Source: Haliclona indistincta (taxonomy: Eukaryota; Porifera; Demospongiae; Haplosclerida; Chalinidae). Taken from it: a stretch of DNA of 64,000 bases. Both the position numbers and the translations under genes were made by a program. The notes below the pieces were generated by a model, which did no database searches, had not been told where the DNA came from, and saw only the letters and a list, made by a program, of their open reading frames with translations. Location of the stretch: assembly GCA_964017065.1 (NCBI GenBank), contig OZ024783.1:3149665-3213664 (forward strand). The letters run 5' to 3'. This document shows, one piece after another, positions 1 through 10,821 of this stretch (its first letter is position 1; each line of letters opens with the position of its first letter).

Positions 1-2
1 GC

Positions 3-1793
3 ATGCTTATCGTGTTGGATGGGTTTGATGAGCTTCCTCGTGAGCAGCGACAGGAGGGCTCAGTCTACATAGATTTACTCAAGGGTAGGCTTCTGGCAGA
101 GGCTACTATTATTGTCACCAGTCGTCCTTCAGTAAGCGCTGAGCTCTGGAGTCTCTGCCAGCATAACATAGACAGGCACCTTGAGGTTATAGGCTTCACC
201 AAAGAGGATATCAAGCGGTTTGCTGAGAGCGTGTTTAGTGGGGATATCCTGGCAGGGTTCTTGTCTTACATTACCAGTAATCCTCCCATATATGGTATGA
301 TGTACATCCCTCTCAATACCGTCATTGTAGCCCTGATATACCAGGACAGCTATGACACAGATACTCCCTTCCCTACAACCATGACACAGCTCTTTGACGC
401 TCTCACTCGTGCTCTCATTCGCAGGCACCTCGTGTCTATACGTCGGGTTCCTAGTGAGTATTGCATGCCTCCTTCCCTCCAGTGTACAGAGGACATTAGC
501 AAGCTTCCTCCTGTAGTGGCTCAGCACCTTCTTCAGCTAGCCAAGGTGGCCTATGAGAGTCTGTGTGAGAAAAGGTATGTCTTCACTGACCTTGGTGAGG
601 ATTTTGAGCATCTTGGGACAATGAAAAAGACAACAAGTGTGAATGTGTGTATAGGTCCTGGGTGCTCCTACTCCTTCCTCCATCTCACTCTTCAAGAATA
701 CTTGACTGCCCTCCATATTGCGATTGTGAATCCTAGTGGCTTTAAACTGGTAGAATGGCTAAAGGAAGGTAGTGTTGTTGTAAGGTTTCTGGCAGGAATG
801 TACAGACATGATGATTATCATAGTCACCCTGTGTACCAGAACTTGGTGCAGCTGCTTGCCTCTGAGGATCTACAGTTGGTCCATTGTGCATATGAGTGTC
901 CTAGCATTATGGATAGTGTGAAGGTGGTCTATAGTAAACGTGATACAATCGATGTTAAACCATTAGTCGGTTTTGACTGGTATGCCACAGGATACTGCAT
1001 CAGCCACTTTGATGAAAGATGGGGATTATGGATTGAAGACACTATGGGAATGGAGAGAGTTAATCTCCTTGTAAAGGGTCTCAAGTCCTCTTCTATTGCT
1101 AAGAAGAGAATTCGATTGCTGGTTTTGAGATTACAGTCTTTATTTTTTTCTCAAGTTTTGGCTCAGGTGAAAGAATTTTGTGAACTTGATCGCCTAGTCG
1201 CAATTATTTATCATGATTATTATGATCATGATGAGGTCATCCTACAGCAGCTGATAGCACCAGGGAGTGGACTGAGGGGACTGCAGTTTCATAATTACAC
1301 ACATACTAGTGAAATACATACAAACATACTCATTCCACTATTATTTCAACCATCTTCACTGCAAGAACTGACAATAGAATTAAGTCTACTGACATTAGAG
1401 TTAGGTCTACGAGATATCGTGCTTCATGATGAGTTACTCCCACATGAGAACACAAACCTCAAAGAGCTCACCATCTCACGTAACCTTCTTCGCCCGCTAG
1501 CTGCATTGATCATGAATATCACTTCACTGGCATACCTGAAGATTAGTCAATTCCTACGAGACAGTGATCTACCTGTTCTCACTAACATTGTACAGTCACA
1601 CCACACACTAGAAGTACTACAGATTGGACGGATAAGTGACTACAACAGTGATGAGAACCTGCTCCTACTGATTGAGGCTGCTGGTAACTGCAGTCGACTA
1701 AAGAAGTTGAGACTTAATAAATCACACTATGACGATCTACCACCACACATCCACGAACAATATAAGCATCTGCTGGAACCACATGATGATTGA
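3..1793 (+). CDS. NLR-like NACHT/LRR protein, 5' end outside window
   Basis: Intracellular innate sensor of the NLR type, C-terminal 596 residues. The reading begins at the Walker B strand (MLIVLDGFDELP) of a NACHT ATPase; Walker A and any N-terminal adaptor domain lie upstream of the window. After the sensor part (TSRPSVSAELW) come the helical NACHT-associated region, the family motif FLHLTLQEYLTALHIA near residue 226, and a C-terminal leucine-rich region (LKELTISRNLL, LEVLQIGRIS, LKKLRLNKS). It ends HIHEQYKHLLEPHDD. It is closely similar along its whole length to the complete NLR at 55725-58891 on the other strand, so the apparent Met at position 3 is an internal residue, not the start. Seen: motifs and paralogy. 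Known: NACHT-LRR proteins oligomerise on ligand sensing. The ligand is unknown. Confidence 0.88.
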   Translation: MLIVLDGFDELPREQRQEGSVYIDLLKGRLLAEATIIVTSRPSVSAELWSLCQHNIDRHLEVIGFTKEDIKRFAESVFSGDILAGFLSYITSNPPIYGMMYIPLNTVIVALIYQDSYDTDTPFPTTMTQLFDALTRALIRRHLVSIRRVPSEYCMPPSLQCTEDISKLPPVVAQHLLQLAKVAYESLCEKRYVFTDLGEDFEHLGTMKKTTSVNVCIGPGCSYSFLHLTLQEYLTALHIAIVNPSGFKLVEWLKEGSVVVRFLAGMYRHDDYHSHPVYQNLVQLLASEDLQLVHCAYECPSIMDSVKVVYSKRDTIDVKPLVGFDWYATGYCISHFDERWGLWIEDTMGMERVNLLVKGLKSSSIAKKRIRLLVLRLQSLFFSQVLAQVKEFCELDRLVAIIYHDYYDHDEVILQQLIAPGSGLRGLQFHNYTHTSEIHTNILIPLLFQPSSLQELTIELSLLTLELGLRDIVLHDELLPHENTNLKELTISRNLLRPLAALIMNITSLAYLKISQFLRDSDLPVLTNIVQSHHTLEVLQIGRISDYNSDENLLLLIEAAGNCSRLKKLRLNKSHYDDLPPHIHEQYKHLLEPHDD

Positions 1794-1925
1794 TAGTACT
1801 CCATGTTTGGCATTTCACACTTCATAATATTAACATTAAAACTTTCTTACAAACAGTTACTAACCATATCAATGTTAGTATACATGTATTCATGACATTT
1901 CAAAACACTAAACCTATTTTACTAC

Positions 1926-2249
1926 AAGTAATAAAAAAATTTAACAAAATGAAAGAGATTCAGGGTTGGAACATGTATCAAAAAAGTATGGAAACAAGAT
2001 TGTGAAAAGGTAAGTAAACATGATTTAAATAAAAAGGATTGTAACAATAGCAGTGTAATACTATACCTCCCTATTAAATTAACCACAACTATCGAAAGCA
2101 GTTAATTTAGAGAGGTAGCATTACACTGCTATTGTTAAAATCCTATTTATTTAAATCTTGTTTACTTACCTCTTCACAATCTTGTTTCCATACTTTTTCG
2201 ATACATGTTCCAACCCTGAATCTCTTTCATTTTTGTTAATTATTACTCG
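1926..2249. repeat. Foldback (MITE-like) element, about 0.32 kb
   Basis: Two arms of roughly 120-150 bp are inverted copies: the stretch from about 1926 (AACAAAATGAAAGAG, GGAACATGTATC, ACAATAGCAGTGTAAT) returns in reverse complement at 2110-2249. The loop near 2065-2110 has TTAAATTAACC...GGTTAATTTA-like symmetry. It starts about 130 bp after the NLR stop codon. No coding capacity. Small ORFs across it are arm artefacts. Confidence 0.85.
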
Positions 2250-2279
2250 TTTCTCCAGAGCACCAGCCTCTTCTCCTAC

Positions 2280-2660
2280 TTGTTAGGGAGGCACGGTAGT
2301 AACTCCCTATGTAGGGATTAACGTGAAAACAAAATGGCGGCTACATACAATGTATTAGCGTTCAAACGCTGATATTTCGCCTGGTGATGAATTTTATACG
2401 TCCAAAGACACTTAGATCTGCTCTCTGGTGTAGCCTAGTACCTAGTCGTTAAATTAACGCCTAGTATCAAATGCACACGCATGCGCGAATAAAGTGGGCG
2501 GAGACAGCTATTAGGGAGACACGGTAGTGTCTCCCTATGTAGGGTTGAACGAGAAAACAAGATGGCGGCTACATACAATGTATTAGCGTTCAAACGCTGA
2601 TATTTCGCCTGGTGATGAATTTTATACGTCCATAGACACTTAAATCTGCTATCTGGCGTT
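2280..2660. repeat. Two direct copies of a TATGTAGGG-headed repeat
   Basis: Copies at about 2280-2440 and 2511-2660 share TTAGGGAG, CTCCCTATGTAGGG, then AAAACAA(A/G)ATGGCGGCTAC and GCGTTCAAACGCTGATATTT. The same head (TATGTAGGGAT then AAGATGGCGGCTAC) recurs at the inner tips of the giant foldback at 31.2/31.85 kb, linking these elements to one superfamily. The region up to 3.1 kb holds no gene. Confidence 0.7.
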
Positions 2661-4400
2661 GTCCCATCTTACAGTAGCAAGGAGATTGCTCGAGATTGTT
2701 ACTAAAGTGACGAACCTGGAAACGGTGAAAATCGAGTTTCGTCATCTTCGTTTTCTTCTTTCTTTCTTTCTTCTTCTTCTTTCTTTCTTCCACTCGCCTA
2801 GCACCTTTACGTGAGCAGTGCCGAGACCAAAACACCCACGAACAATCGTGAAATTCTCCTGGCATGTGCCTTTTGAACTTAGTTTTTAGCGAAACGGCGA
2901 TATAAATTCCGCGATTTCTCGATCGTGATCCATTGTCAGCTAAGTGTTAGACGCCATTAATAATTATAGTGATTGCGCAATACGCACATGACCAAGCTGT
3001 GGTTAGCGCACGTGACCAAGCACAAGCTTGAGTATCGCCACGCCGTATAGCCCACGGAGAATACATAAATTATTTGTCTGGAGTCTTCGAAGAACGGTAA
3101 GCTAGCAAGCGCAGAATCACCATTCTGCCTTGCCAGACAATTATAACCGTCGTAAACAAGTGTGGGCGGGGCTCGTATGCACTGTATTCATGCATGCGTA
3201 GGCGAGCTGATATCTACAGCATAAGAATTATTTAGCTACAAGTTTAAAATTGTTAATAATAAAGAAAAGCCATCAACAACAGGAAAACCAAACCAATGGT
3301 GGAAACAAAGATGGCACAGTAATTGCATGTTATTGAACTGTACTTCACTGAAAAAGAAAAAAGGACACAAACAAGAAAATTAAAAAGATTTCTATCGAAA
3401 TCAAAAGGATGTAGGGTTGGGAAATCTACCACTGGTCAACAATGTAAACTAACAAGGAACAAGCATGGAATGGTAACACGATTGACTTGCTAACAGACCA
3501 TAGATCCCTACATCAGTGGCTGTACATAAGCTGTCACAAGCTGAATGCATGTCAGGTGTCAGTCAACAGCAACAAGCTAAGCTGAACTAGCTATAGTCAA
3601 CTACAGCAGCCACTGATGTAGGGATCTATGGTCTGTTAGCAAGTCAATCGTGTTACCATTCCATGCTTGTTCCTTGTTAGTTTACATTGTTGACCAGTGG
3701 TAGATTTCACAACCCTACATCCTTTTGATTTCGATAGAAATCTTTTTAATTTTCTAGCATATTGTGCCAGTACGGACATCTAACCAACCGTGGATACTCG
3801 TAGCTACAGGATTGTATGTCCACGTTTGCTGCCAACTACGTCTTGTCGTTCGTTAATATTCGAATTTCTTAGTCAGCAAACTCAAGCACGAGGTCAGTGC
3901 ACATGTCACAAACGTGAACGGAAAATATCCGGTATTACTGGAATGTCGGGAAAAATTCGCGCATGCGTATACATTTGAAACTAGGCGCTCTATTTGGCGC
4001 CAAGGTACTAGGCTACTCTCTGGTGTTGCCCCATCTTACAGTATATAGCAAGGGGATCACTCGAAATTGTTACTAAGATGACGAACCTGAAAACGGTGAA
4101 AATCGAGTTTCGTCATCTTCTTCTTCTTCAGCGCGCCTTTACGCAAGCAGTGCCGAGAAAAAAACACCCACGAACAGTCGTGAAATTCTCCTGCCATGTG
4201 CCTTTTGAACTTAGTTTTTAGCGAAAAGACGATATAAATTTGACGATTTCACGATCACGATCACGAACACGAACGAATTTATTAGTAGAGTATCACCGTA
4301 TGGAGAGCGCATATTGGCGTCTGGAGTCTTTGAAGAACAACTCACTGAGTAAGTAATATCACCGTTCTGCTGCATGTCAGATAGTATCACAGCCATACAG
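2640..4400. repeat. Direct repeat pair enclosing a foldback
   Basis: About 2640-3240 and 4010-4480 are direct copies (CCCATCTTACAGTA, GACGAACCTG, GAAAATCGAGTTTCGTCATC, AACACCCACGAACA, GTGCCTTTTGAAC). Each is followed by a GAAAAAGAAAAAAGGACAC segment and a foldback (3375-3757 and 4613-5018). So the stretch 2640-5018 is two tandem units of a composite element. No coding sequence recognised. Confidence 0.7.
3375..3757. repeat. Foldback element with GATGTAGGG hinges, copy a
   Basis: Arms of about 150 bp (TTTCTATCGAAATCAAAAGG, GGATGTAGGG, AACAAGCATGGAATGG, GATTGACTTGCTAACAGACC, ATAGATCCCTACATCAGTGG) are inverted about a short centre near 3520-3600. Both the outer and inner borders of the arms carry the GATGTAGGG/CCCTACATC motif. 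Confidence 0.88.
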
Positions 4401-4612
4401 AAATTTCTGAATCAGAGTGGCCGGGGCTCGTATGTTGTGCCAATCCTGCGCATCCACGAATGCATCAGCTAGTTTTAGTATTTAGGAGCTACAAGTTAAA
4501 AAGCAATTATCAACAAAAGCCAATGGAGGAAACAAAGAGATGCATTTTCTTGCCGAATTCGAACTGCACTAAAAATTTGAAACTCACTGAAAAAGAAAAA
4601 AGGACACAAACA

Positions 4613-5018
4613 AGAAAATAAACAGATTTCTAACGAAATCAAAAGGATGTAGGGATAAAGAAATCTGCTACTGGTCCACAATGTAAACCAACAAGGAGCA
4701 AGCATGGAATGGCAACACGATTGACTTGCTAAAAGACCATATAGATCCCTACATCAGTGGCTGCTGTGGATGAATACAGCGCTAGCAGTTCTGCTAGTTG
4801 CTATTGACTGACACCTGACGCACATTGAATTGAATTAAAAATATTGTATAGTCAAAATCTTATGTACAGCCACTGATGTAGGGATCTATGGTCTGTTAGC
4901 AAGTCAATCGTGTTGCCATTCCATGCTTGCTTCTTGTTGGTTTACATTGTGGACCAGTAGCAGATTTCTTTATCCCTACATCCTTTTGATTTCGTTAGAA
5001 ATCTTTTTTATTTTCTTT
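4613..5018. repeat. Foldback element with GATGTAGGG hinges, copy b
   Basis: Same family as the element at 3375-3757: arms with GAAATCAAAAGGATGTAGGG, AGCAAGCATGGAATGG and ATAGATCCCTACATCAGTGG inverted about 4760-4865, where the central loop differs completely from copy a. Different loops between matching arms suggest the loop is replaceable cargo. Confidence 0.88.
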
Positions 5019-5792
5019 AACAATTGTGTTAGTCAGGTTGGCATCTGTAACAGTTATTTCTAACAGACTGCTGATTTGTGACAATATACGTCGGTAAGTT
5101 GGTTAATAACTGGATTTACTATGCACAGCGATGGCGATTATGGCTCGTACATGGCATAAACGACACAGCAGTGTGATCTGGGGCCGATAATCTTGTAGAC
5201 TTGAGTTGCTTGACACTACTGCAGCTGGGTTATTGGTGTGCACCATCTTATTTTGACGTCTTAAATAGCTGCAAACAGGCTCATTGCCAGAAATAATTGG
5301 ACACGGACTATAATTGACCGTATATTTTCCCGTAAATTAACGCGGGGAAACGTATGGCGAGCATTGAGAGGACCAACAAAACGCCGCGCCAGTAGCCAAC
5401 GAGCAACATGATTCCTTAGTTCGACGGTGATTCATGGATAACAGTACCTTAGCTAACCTGTCATGGCTGTTTATCAGCACTCGCACGTAGTTTAACCGTT
5501 CCAAATAGCGATGCTATTTCTGCACTATTTCTCTCAATGGCGTATTACAAAATGTTGTACAAAATGGAGGATTTCAAAATTTCGAAACCGTTTTTCTAAG
5601 TAGATCACACAAAGATTCACTAGTTCGACAGGGATTGTTGTACTAGGCTATAAATAGCTTCGCCTGGTGCATATTTTGTTTCTGGCAGGTGAATTTTGGG
5701 CGTTCCATTTTTAGCATGAAAATAGCGAAAAATAAGTAAAAATTACAGATAATTAGATAAAACCATAATACGGTCGGGTCTAGAAACAGTTC
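5019..5792. other. Intergenic, nothing recognised
   Basis: AT-rich, no convincing ORF, RNA gene or repeat seen. Confidence 0.5.
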
Positions 5793-6609
5793 TTTCGTGG
5801 CGGGTACTGGTAAAACCAGGAACGGGAAACGAGGAAACGGGAAATAAGAAATGGGAAACGGGAAATAAGAAATGGGAAACCGGAAATGAGAAACCAGAAA
5901 TCAGTAACCAAAGTACATTGTAGCTGTCTCTAAAAGTTCAGCTGAGGCAAGCTGACGAGACTGCAAGCATCATCAAGTGGTGCACGGTCACTAGTACTGT
6001 CTGTTCACGAGACCTTTACTGACTGCTGTCTAGCGCAGTGTCATGATCTAAGACTGTAAACACGCTGGTCTAGCCAGCGTGGACGACGGTGAGTACTGTG
6101 CAGTCTAGTGTGCAGTGCCTACGGTTGGCTTGTAATTTACACAACAGAGTTTTATAAATTTTACACAAAATGGAAGTATTGATAATAGTACAAAGGCAAT
6201 GAAGAATTGAGATAGCTCAGTTAGATCTGATGAATAAAAAGATGATAGCTAAGGTCAAATCTTGATGTGTTCTGGAATAATATACGTGATCGTACCACCC
6301 ACCACTCATCGGCACAGATCATATCGTAGACTGCACATTCACCGTCATTCACGCTGGCTATACCAGCGTGTTTATAGCCTCACATATCATGACACTGCGC
6401 TAGACTGCAATACCGTACGTGAACAGTACTAGTGACCGTGCACCACTTGATGATGCTTGCAGTCTCGTCAGCTTGCCTCAGCTGAACTTTTAGAGACAGC
6501 TACAATGTACTTTGGTTACTGATTTCTGGTTTCTCATTTCCGGTTTCCCATTTCTTATTTCCCGTTTCCTCGTTTCCCGTTCCTGGTTTTACCAGTACCC
6601 TTTCGTGGC
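5793..6609. mobile_element. Mutator-like non-autonomous element with 9-bp target duplication
   Basis: The element proper is 5802-6600 (799 bp). It is flanked on both sides by TTTCGTGGC (5793-5801 and 6601-6609), an exact 9-bp target site duplication. Terminal inverted repeats start GGGTACTGGTAAAACC and run for about 290 bp. Their outer 90 bp is built of short degenerate repeats (GGGAAACG, GGGAAATAAGAAAT). The arms also hold ACACGCTGGTCTAGCCAGCG-type palindromes. The centre (about 6100-6340) shows no transposase. A 9-bp duplication and long TIRs fit Mutator-like elements; superfamily is inferred, insertion is seen directly. Confidence 0.9.
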
Positions 6610-7557
6610 TGTACATTGCTTCAGCGATCAAATAGTAGGTTGTTAGCAAACTCCTTGTGTCTTCTAGCAGTGTAGAGTAGTTGATTCAAACGCTATGGGG
6701 CGTCTGGAAGCTGAAAGGTGTGTTCCATGGCTTGTTTCTTCGTCCACCATTGCTTGCAATACGTTTATTCCGGTATGCATGTTGACCGTCTGCCTGTGGT
6801 AGCAGATGATGTTTTAGAGCACCAATGCAGTTTAATAGCTTCTCCAAGAGTCATAGTAAACAATTTGTAGGTTTGTGGTTCGTTTTCATACGCAAACAGC
6901 AAATGTCCGAAAAATGTATTATATTTCTGACAATGGAAGTTATCAGTAAACGTCATTCGATTGTTACGCCCACCATCCACCCACTCAAATAATTGCAAAT
7001 TCAGCCATAATTAAGCGCATGCGTATACAGTATAAACCAGGCTCTAAAATGAGGCTATAGATACTCGTGTTCCAAGCAATTTGTACTAAGGTGCACTTGT
7101 ATTATAGAATAATTACATACATGGGCGTGCGCGAGTAGGTGTTACCTAGTAACGGAGTTTAAGCAGAATGCATGGAATGGAGTCCGTTATAGACCAAAAT
7201 CGCTGTTTTCCTGGAAATAGTCGCTTTTGCTAGTGTTTTAGGCTTAAATAGATATCAAGTGCACTGCTCACAACGACTAGTGTAGTTTCTGTGTAGGTTT
7301 TGTCTTGAATAGCTCACACGCCACGGCGCTAGGCTGACTGCAGAAGAAGAATAAGAAGAAAGAAGATGAACAAACGGGTGACCACGTGAATTCTGGTTTA
7401 CCACTGGTTTCTTTCGCTTCTAAAGGTCTCTTTATAATCGCACAAATCGTGCAAGGAGCTTCAGAACGTTAGATTCGCTTGAACCGCCCGTACGGCGAAG
7501 ATATAGTAGTGCCGTACACTGCCTCCAGGCGAGACGCCATCTTGTAATACTCATAGC
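6610..7557. other. Non-coding; part related to foldback arm sequence
   Basis: No gene seen. From about 7195 to 7550 the sequence resembles the unique part of the giant foldback arm (30.7-31.1 kb): TAGTGTTTTA, AAGTGCACT, AAGAAAGAAGATGAACAA, GGTTTACCACT and CGCCATCTTG occur in the same order. It is probably a diverged relic. Confidence 0.5.
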
Positions 7558-8410
7558 TAGGGTCCGCAATGAAAATATCGACTGTCACAGATTAGCGGGA
7601 TTGCGTCTCAGCGTGTAGAGTGGGTTGACCCGAACATAGAACAGGTAAAGAGAGAAGCGCCAAGTCATTCCTTTTTGCAGGAAAACAAAAATACTTAAAA
7701 TAACGTGGGCGGAGCTAGCCAATCACAATTAAAATGCTTTTTATTCGAACAACATTCAACGCCGAAGCTTAGTGATGTTGGTAAAGACGCTCGGGATCAT
7801 GCTTTCAAGAATTCCGAGGTCTTCGACGTCGCAGCGTCCTTCGTGTGTTGTTTTCAGGTCATAATCTGAAAGTTTCCAGCTCCAGCTCCAGTTGTTTCCA
7901 GCTCAAAATTTTTCTGTTTTATTTTTGGTTTTTTGAGCCAGATGGAAGGAAGTGTATGAACTTCATAAAACTCGCTGTGCAGATGTATTGATCCCTAACT
8001 AAACAAAATCTGCATTAGGGTTGCTACAGCACAATTTACAAAAGCGCTAGAGTCCTAAGTCTATTTTCGTGATCGTCTTGGGGCCCCGCCCTCTTTCAAT
8101 GTATGGCCTGGAAACAGCGCATAAAGATCGCCGCGACGTCGAAGAGCTTGGAAATCTTGACAGCATGATCCTGTGCATCCTTACCAACAAAACTAAGCTT
8201 TGGCGCTGAATGCAGTTTGAACAAAAGTATTTACTTACGATTGGCTAGCTCCGTCCAGTTATTTCGAGTGTTTTTATTTTTTCCTGCAAAAAGGAAGGAC
8301 TTGGCGCTTCTCTGTTTGTCCGTTTTATGTTCGGGTCAAACTACTCTACACACCGAGATGCAAGCCCGCTGAGTCTGTGACTGTCAATTTTTTCATTGGA
8401 GACCCTAGGA
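7558..8410. repeat. Foldback element, about 0.85 kb
   Basis: Ends are CTAGGGTCCGCAATGAAAA and TTTTTTCATTGGAGACCCTAG in inverted orientation. The arms (GAGAGAAGCGCCAAGTC, TTTTTGCAGGAAAA, GGCGGAGCTAGCCAATC, GCCGAAGCTTAGTGATGTTG, GGATCATGCT, CTTCGACGTCG) match over about 330 bp each, diverged by indels and substitutions, so older than the elements at 3.4 and 4.6 kb. It abuts the left boundary of duplication copy 1 near 8419. Confidence 0.85.
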
Positions 8411-9210
8411 CACGGAGAGTAGCCTTCCACATGACCTTGGCTGCAATATGATAGACATACCATACATTGTCATAAAATTGCCTACTAGGAACACACTCAC
8501 TGGAGTGTAGAACTCATATTCCTTTAGATCAGTACGCAGCAGCTTGTGTGCCAATCATAGAACCTTGAGCTAGTCTCCATTGATACATTTCACAGGACAT
8601 GATTCTCTGCTATTCATGCATAATAACTAAAGGATGATACCATTATAACTACACACACATACCTGAATAATGTGTTGGAAGAACTATTTCAGCCAATTTG
8701 GTCCCACTCTGCATGGTTGATAGTTGCTGGCATGCATGCATAAGCCACATTGTTGTTCTTTTTTGTCTCTGTCTCATTAATATCTTGTGGCTAGCTGGTG
8801 CTGTCTGGACGAATAAATGATGGAAGAGAGAGAGAGTTCTGATACAGGTGTCCCGATCTTCAAACCGGTTACCAGCCAGCTAAAGGAAACGACCAGCTTG
8901 CTTGTCCAACAGTGAGGCTGAGCGAGCACGTGTCGTACGTGAACGGAAATTACACGGCTGTGAACGGAGCAGTGGCCTCGCCCCAAGCACAGAACGTGAG
9001 CAGCTCGGTGAGCATCAATGAGCAATGAGCGTATGAGGACAGCAAGCTAGAAGACATAAGAAGCAGACAGGGCTAAGGTCAGTCTCTGCACCCTGTGAAA
9101 ATCTGTCTTTTACGTGATTCGTCAAGCTAGCTAGTTAGTTACACACACGTGCGAGCACACGTGACACTCTAATCATCTGTTTTCTTTAAAGTGATGACAC
9201 ACATCGATAG

Positions 9211-10821
9211 AGATGAAGGTGAAGAAGAAGGTGAAGCAACATTTGATCATTGATGGCAAGATACGTACAGACACATGCTTTCCAGCTGGATACATGGGTA
9301 AGGAACACACCTCTTCTCTTGCTAGCATTTGATCAGCTTAGCTGTGCTAGTATAGCAATGATGATCAGGATAATCCCAGCTTGCTTTGAGCACTCGTAAG
9401 AGTGACGCTGAAGAGAACTAGTTCCTTCTCACAACTTCCTGAGCACTACTAGAAAGTGTGTGTGTGTTTGCTATTTTCATGAAACTACCCAGTACCCATC
9501 ATGTACACTGTCTATTGTAGTTAATACATGTTCAGCCCAGACCCTTGCTATAATGACAAGTCCCAATTTGCTGTGTACTGGTGTGTGATTCTTTGTGGTG
9601 CTGGTTTGGTTATGTTAGTCTCTCTGTTCTATAGATGTGATCAGTATTGAGAAAACTGGTGAAAATTTCCGTCTTCTCTACGATGTCAAGGGACGCTTCA
9701 CAGTGCACAGAATCAGTCCAGAAGAAGCCAGAGTGAGTGTATTTGGGTACCATTAAAGAGAAACTAACTAAGCCTGGTGTAATGTGAAGTATTAAATTTA
9801 TCTGTCTTGCAATGCTGAATTGACTAGCCTAGAGTGTCACCTTCATGCACTAATGTGTTCAGTCTCTAATGTGATAAATGGGACACAGGAGATCATCATG
9901 AGAGTGAGCGCAATAAATCACAGAAGCATGACATTCCCACTTGTTTGATTAAAAATTAGAACTTCACACGTGATAGACGTGTTTCTGAAGAATAGTGCCA
10001 GAGATTTTTAAAAAAACGTCCATCATGTGTGGAGTCCCAATTTTCAGCGTGGGAGTGTCATGCTCGTGGCTTTTTACCGAGCTCACTCATTATGCACTCC
10101 TGTGGGACAACAGTGACTGAATATAATTTGTGTATGACTTCATTGACGTGAGACTTTTACTTCAGCACTGCTAGTTGTGGGTATGTGTATGTGCATTGCA
10201 ATGATGATCAGGATAATCCCAGCTCGCTTTGAGCACTCGTAAGAGTGGCGCTGAAGAGAACTAGTTCCTTCTCACAATTTCCTGAGCATGTGTACATGTA
10301 GTAGTACTTGACAATTTCACAAACCAACACACTGTTTCATTACCTCTCTTTCTCTCACCCTCTCTCTCTCCTCTCTCTCTCTCCCTCTCTCTCTCCAGTA
10401 CAAGCTCTGTCGTATCAGAAAGGTGATTCTTGGTCCCAAGGGAGTCCCTTGTGTTGTAACTCATGATGGTCGCACTATACGTTATCCTGACCCACTCATC
10501 AAGACCACTGACACTGTCAAAGTCGACATCAAGACTGGGAAGATCACCAATTTCATCAAATTCGATCTCGGCAACTTAGCGATGGTTATCGGTGGCAGGA
10601 ACATGGGTCGTGTTGGTCTAGTAACTCATCGTGTTCGTCATCATGGATCATTCGATATCGTACACGTCAAGGACGCAGCTGGAAACCAGTTTGCTACTAG
10701 GCTATCAAATGTGTTCATCATCGGTAAAGGCACCAAGGCGTACATTTCTCTACCGCGGCAAAAGGGAGTGAGGTTGACAGTAGCAGAGGAAAGAGATCGG
10801 AGGCTCGAGGCTAAAGCTTAG
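9211..10821 (+). CDS. RPS4: 40S ribosomal protein S4 (eS4), C-terminal ~200 residues; first ~58 codons not found
   Basis: Small-subunit ribosomal protein eS4. Exons: 9211-9297 ([25 protein letters not shown]), 9635-9732 ([24 protein letters not shown]) and 10399-10821 ([73 protein letters not shown], stop). Introns are GT-AG and phases join. The family is about 263 residues; the residues before the IDGK region (S4 RNA-binding start) were not found in 7.5-9.2 kb, nor before copy 2. So this may itself be a truncated duplicate, or its first exons are beyond recognition. Candidate snoRNAs sit in both introns. The last intron ends in a CT-repeat tract used as polypyrimidine tract. Expression of this copy is not certain. 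Confidence 0.85.
9347..9452 (+). ncRNA. Candidate intronic C/D-box snoRNA, copy S1
   Basis: Box C ATGATGA at 9358-9364, D'-like CTGA at 9408-9411, box D CTGA at 9439-9442, closed by a perfect terminal stem CTAGTA (9347-9352) / TACTAG (9447-9452). Inside is a hairpin CACTC-GTAA-GAGTG. The stretch GCTTGCTTTGAGCACTC is complementary, with one G-U pair, to the conserved 18S segment I recall as GAGTGYTCAAAGCAGGC. However, it lies about 12 nt from the D' box rather than next to it, so the target is unproven. Location in a ribosomal protein intron fits snoRNA biology. Confidence 0.65.
9480..9610. repeat. Dispersed repeat shared with the BUD13 intron
   Basis: TGTACACTGTCTATTGTAGTT, split by indels, followed by CAGCCCAGA, CCTTGCTATAAT and CCCAATTTGCTGTGTAC, recurs at about 54325-54420 in BUD13. 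About 100 bp, no TIRs noticed. Confidence 0.6.
9826..10175. repeat. MITE-like insertion with internal inverted repeats
   Basis: TAGAGTGTCACCTTCATGC, then ACTAATGTGTTCAGTCTC, match the arm of the inverted repeat at 47229-47345. Inside, CATGACATTCCCAC (about 9929) is inverted as GTGGGAGTGTCATG (about 10050). It lies in RPS4 intron 2 of copy 1 only. Confidence 0.55.
10190..10295 (+). ncRNA. Candidate intronic C/D-box snoRNA, copy S2
   Basis: Second copy of S1 in the next RPS4 intron: box C ATGATGA at about 10201, AGCTCGCTTTGAGCACTCG, then D'-like CTGA, and box D CTGA at about 10285. Terminal flanks differ from S1 and form a poorer stem (GTGCAT ... ATGTGTAC). The direct repeats S1 and S2 bracket the exon that copy 2 lacks. 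Confidence 0.6.
10325..10398. repeat. CT-rich microsatellite serving as splice polypyrimidine tract
   Basis: CTCTCTCT-type tract running directly into CCAG at the RPS4 last-exon acceptor (exon starts 10399). Confidence 0.8.

Noticed and set aside
8777..9025. Minus-strand ORF upstream of RPS4
   Set aside because: Not preserved in frame in copy 2 and without known domains.
9211..9300. Using ATG at 9213 as the true start of RPS4
   Set aside because: It lies inside an exon that begins at a clear acceptor and corresponds to about residue 58 of the family; the Met is probably internal.
10261..10464. Minus-strand ORF rich in Arg/Glu
   Set aside because: Antisense of the CT tract before the RPS4 acceptor.
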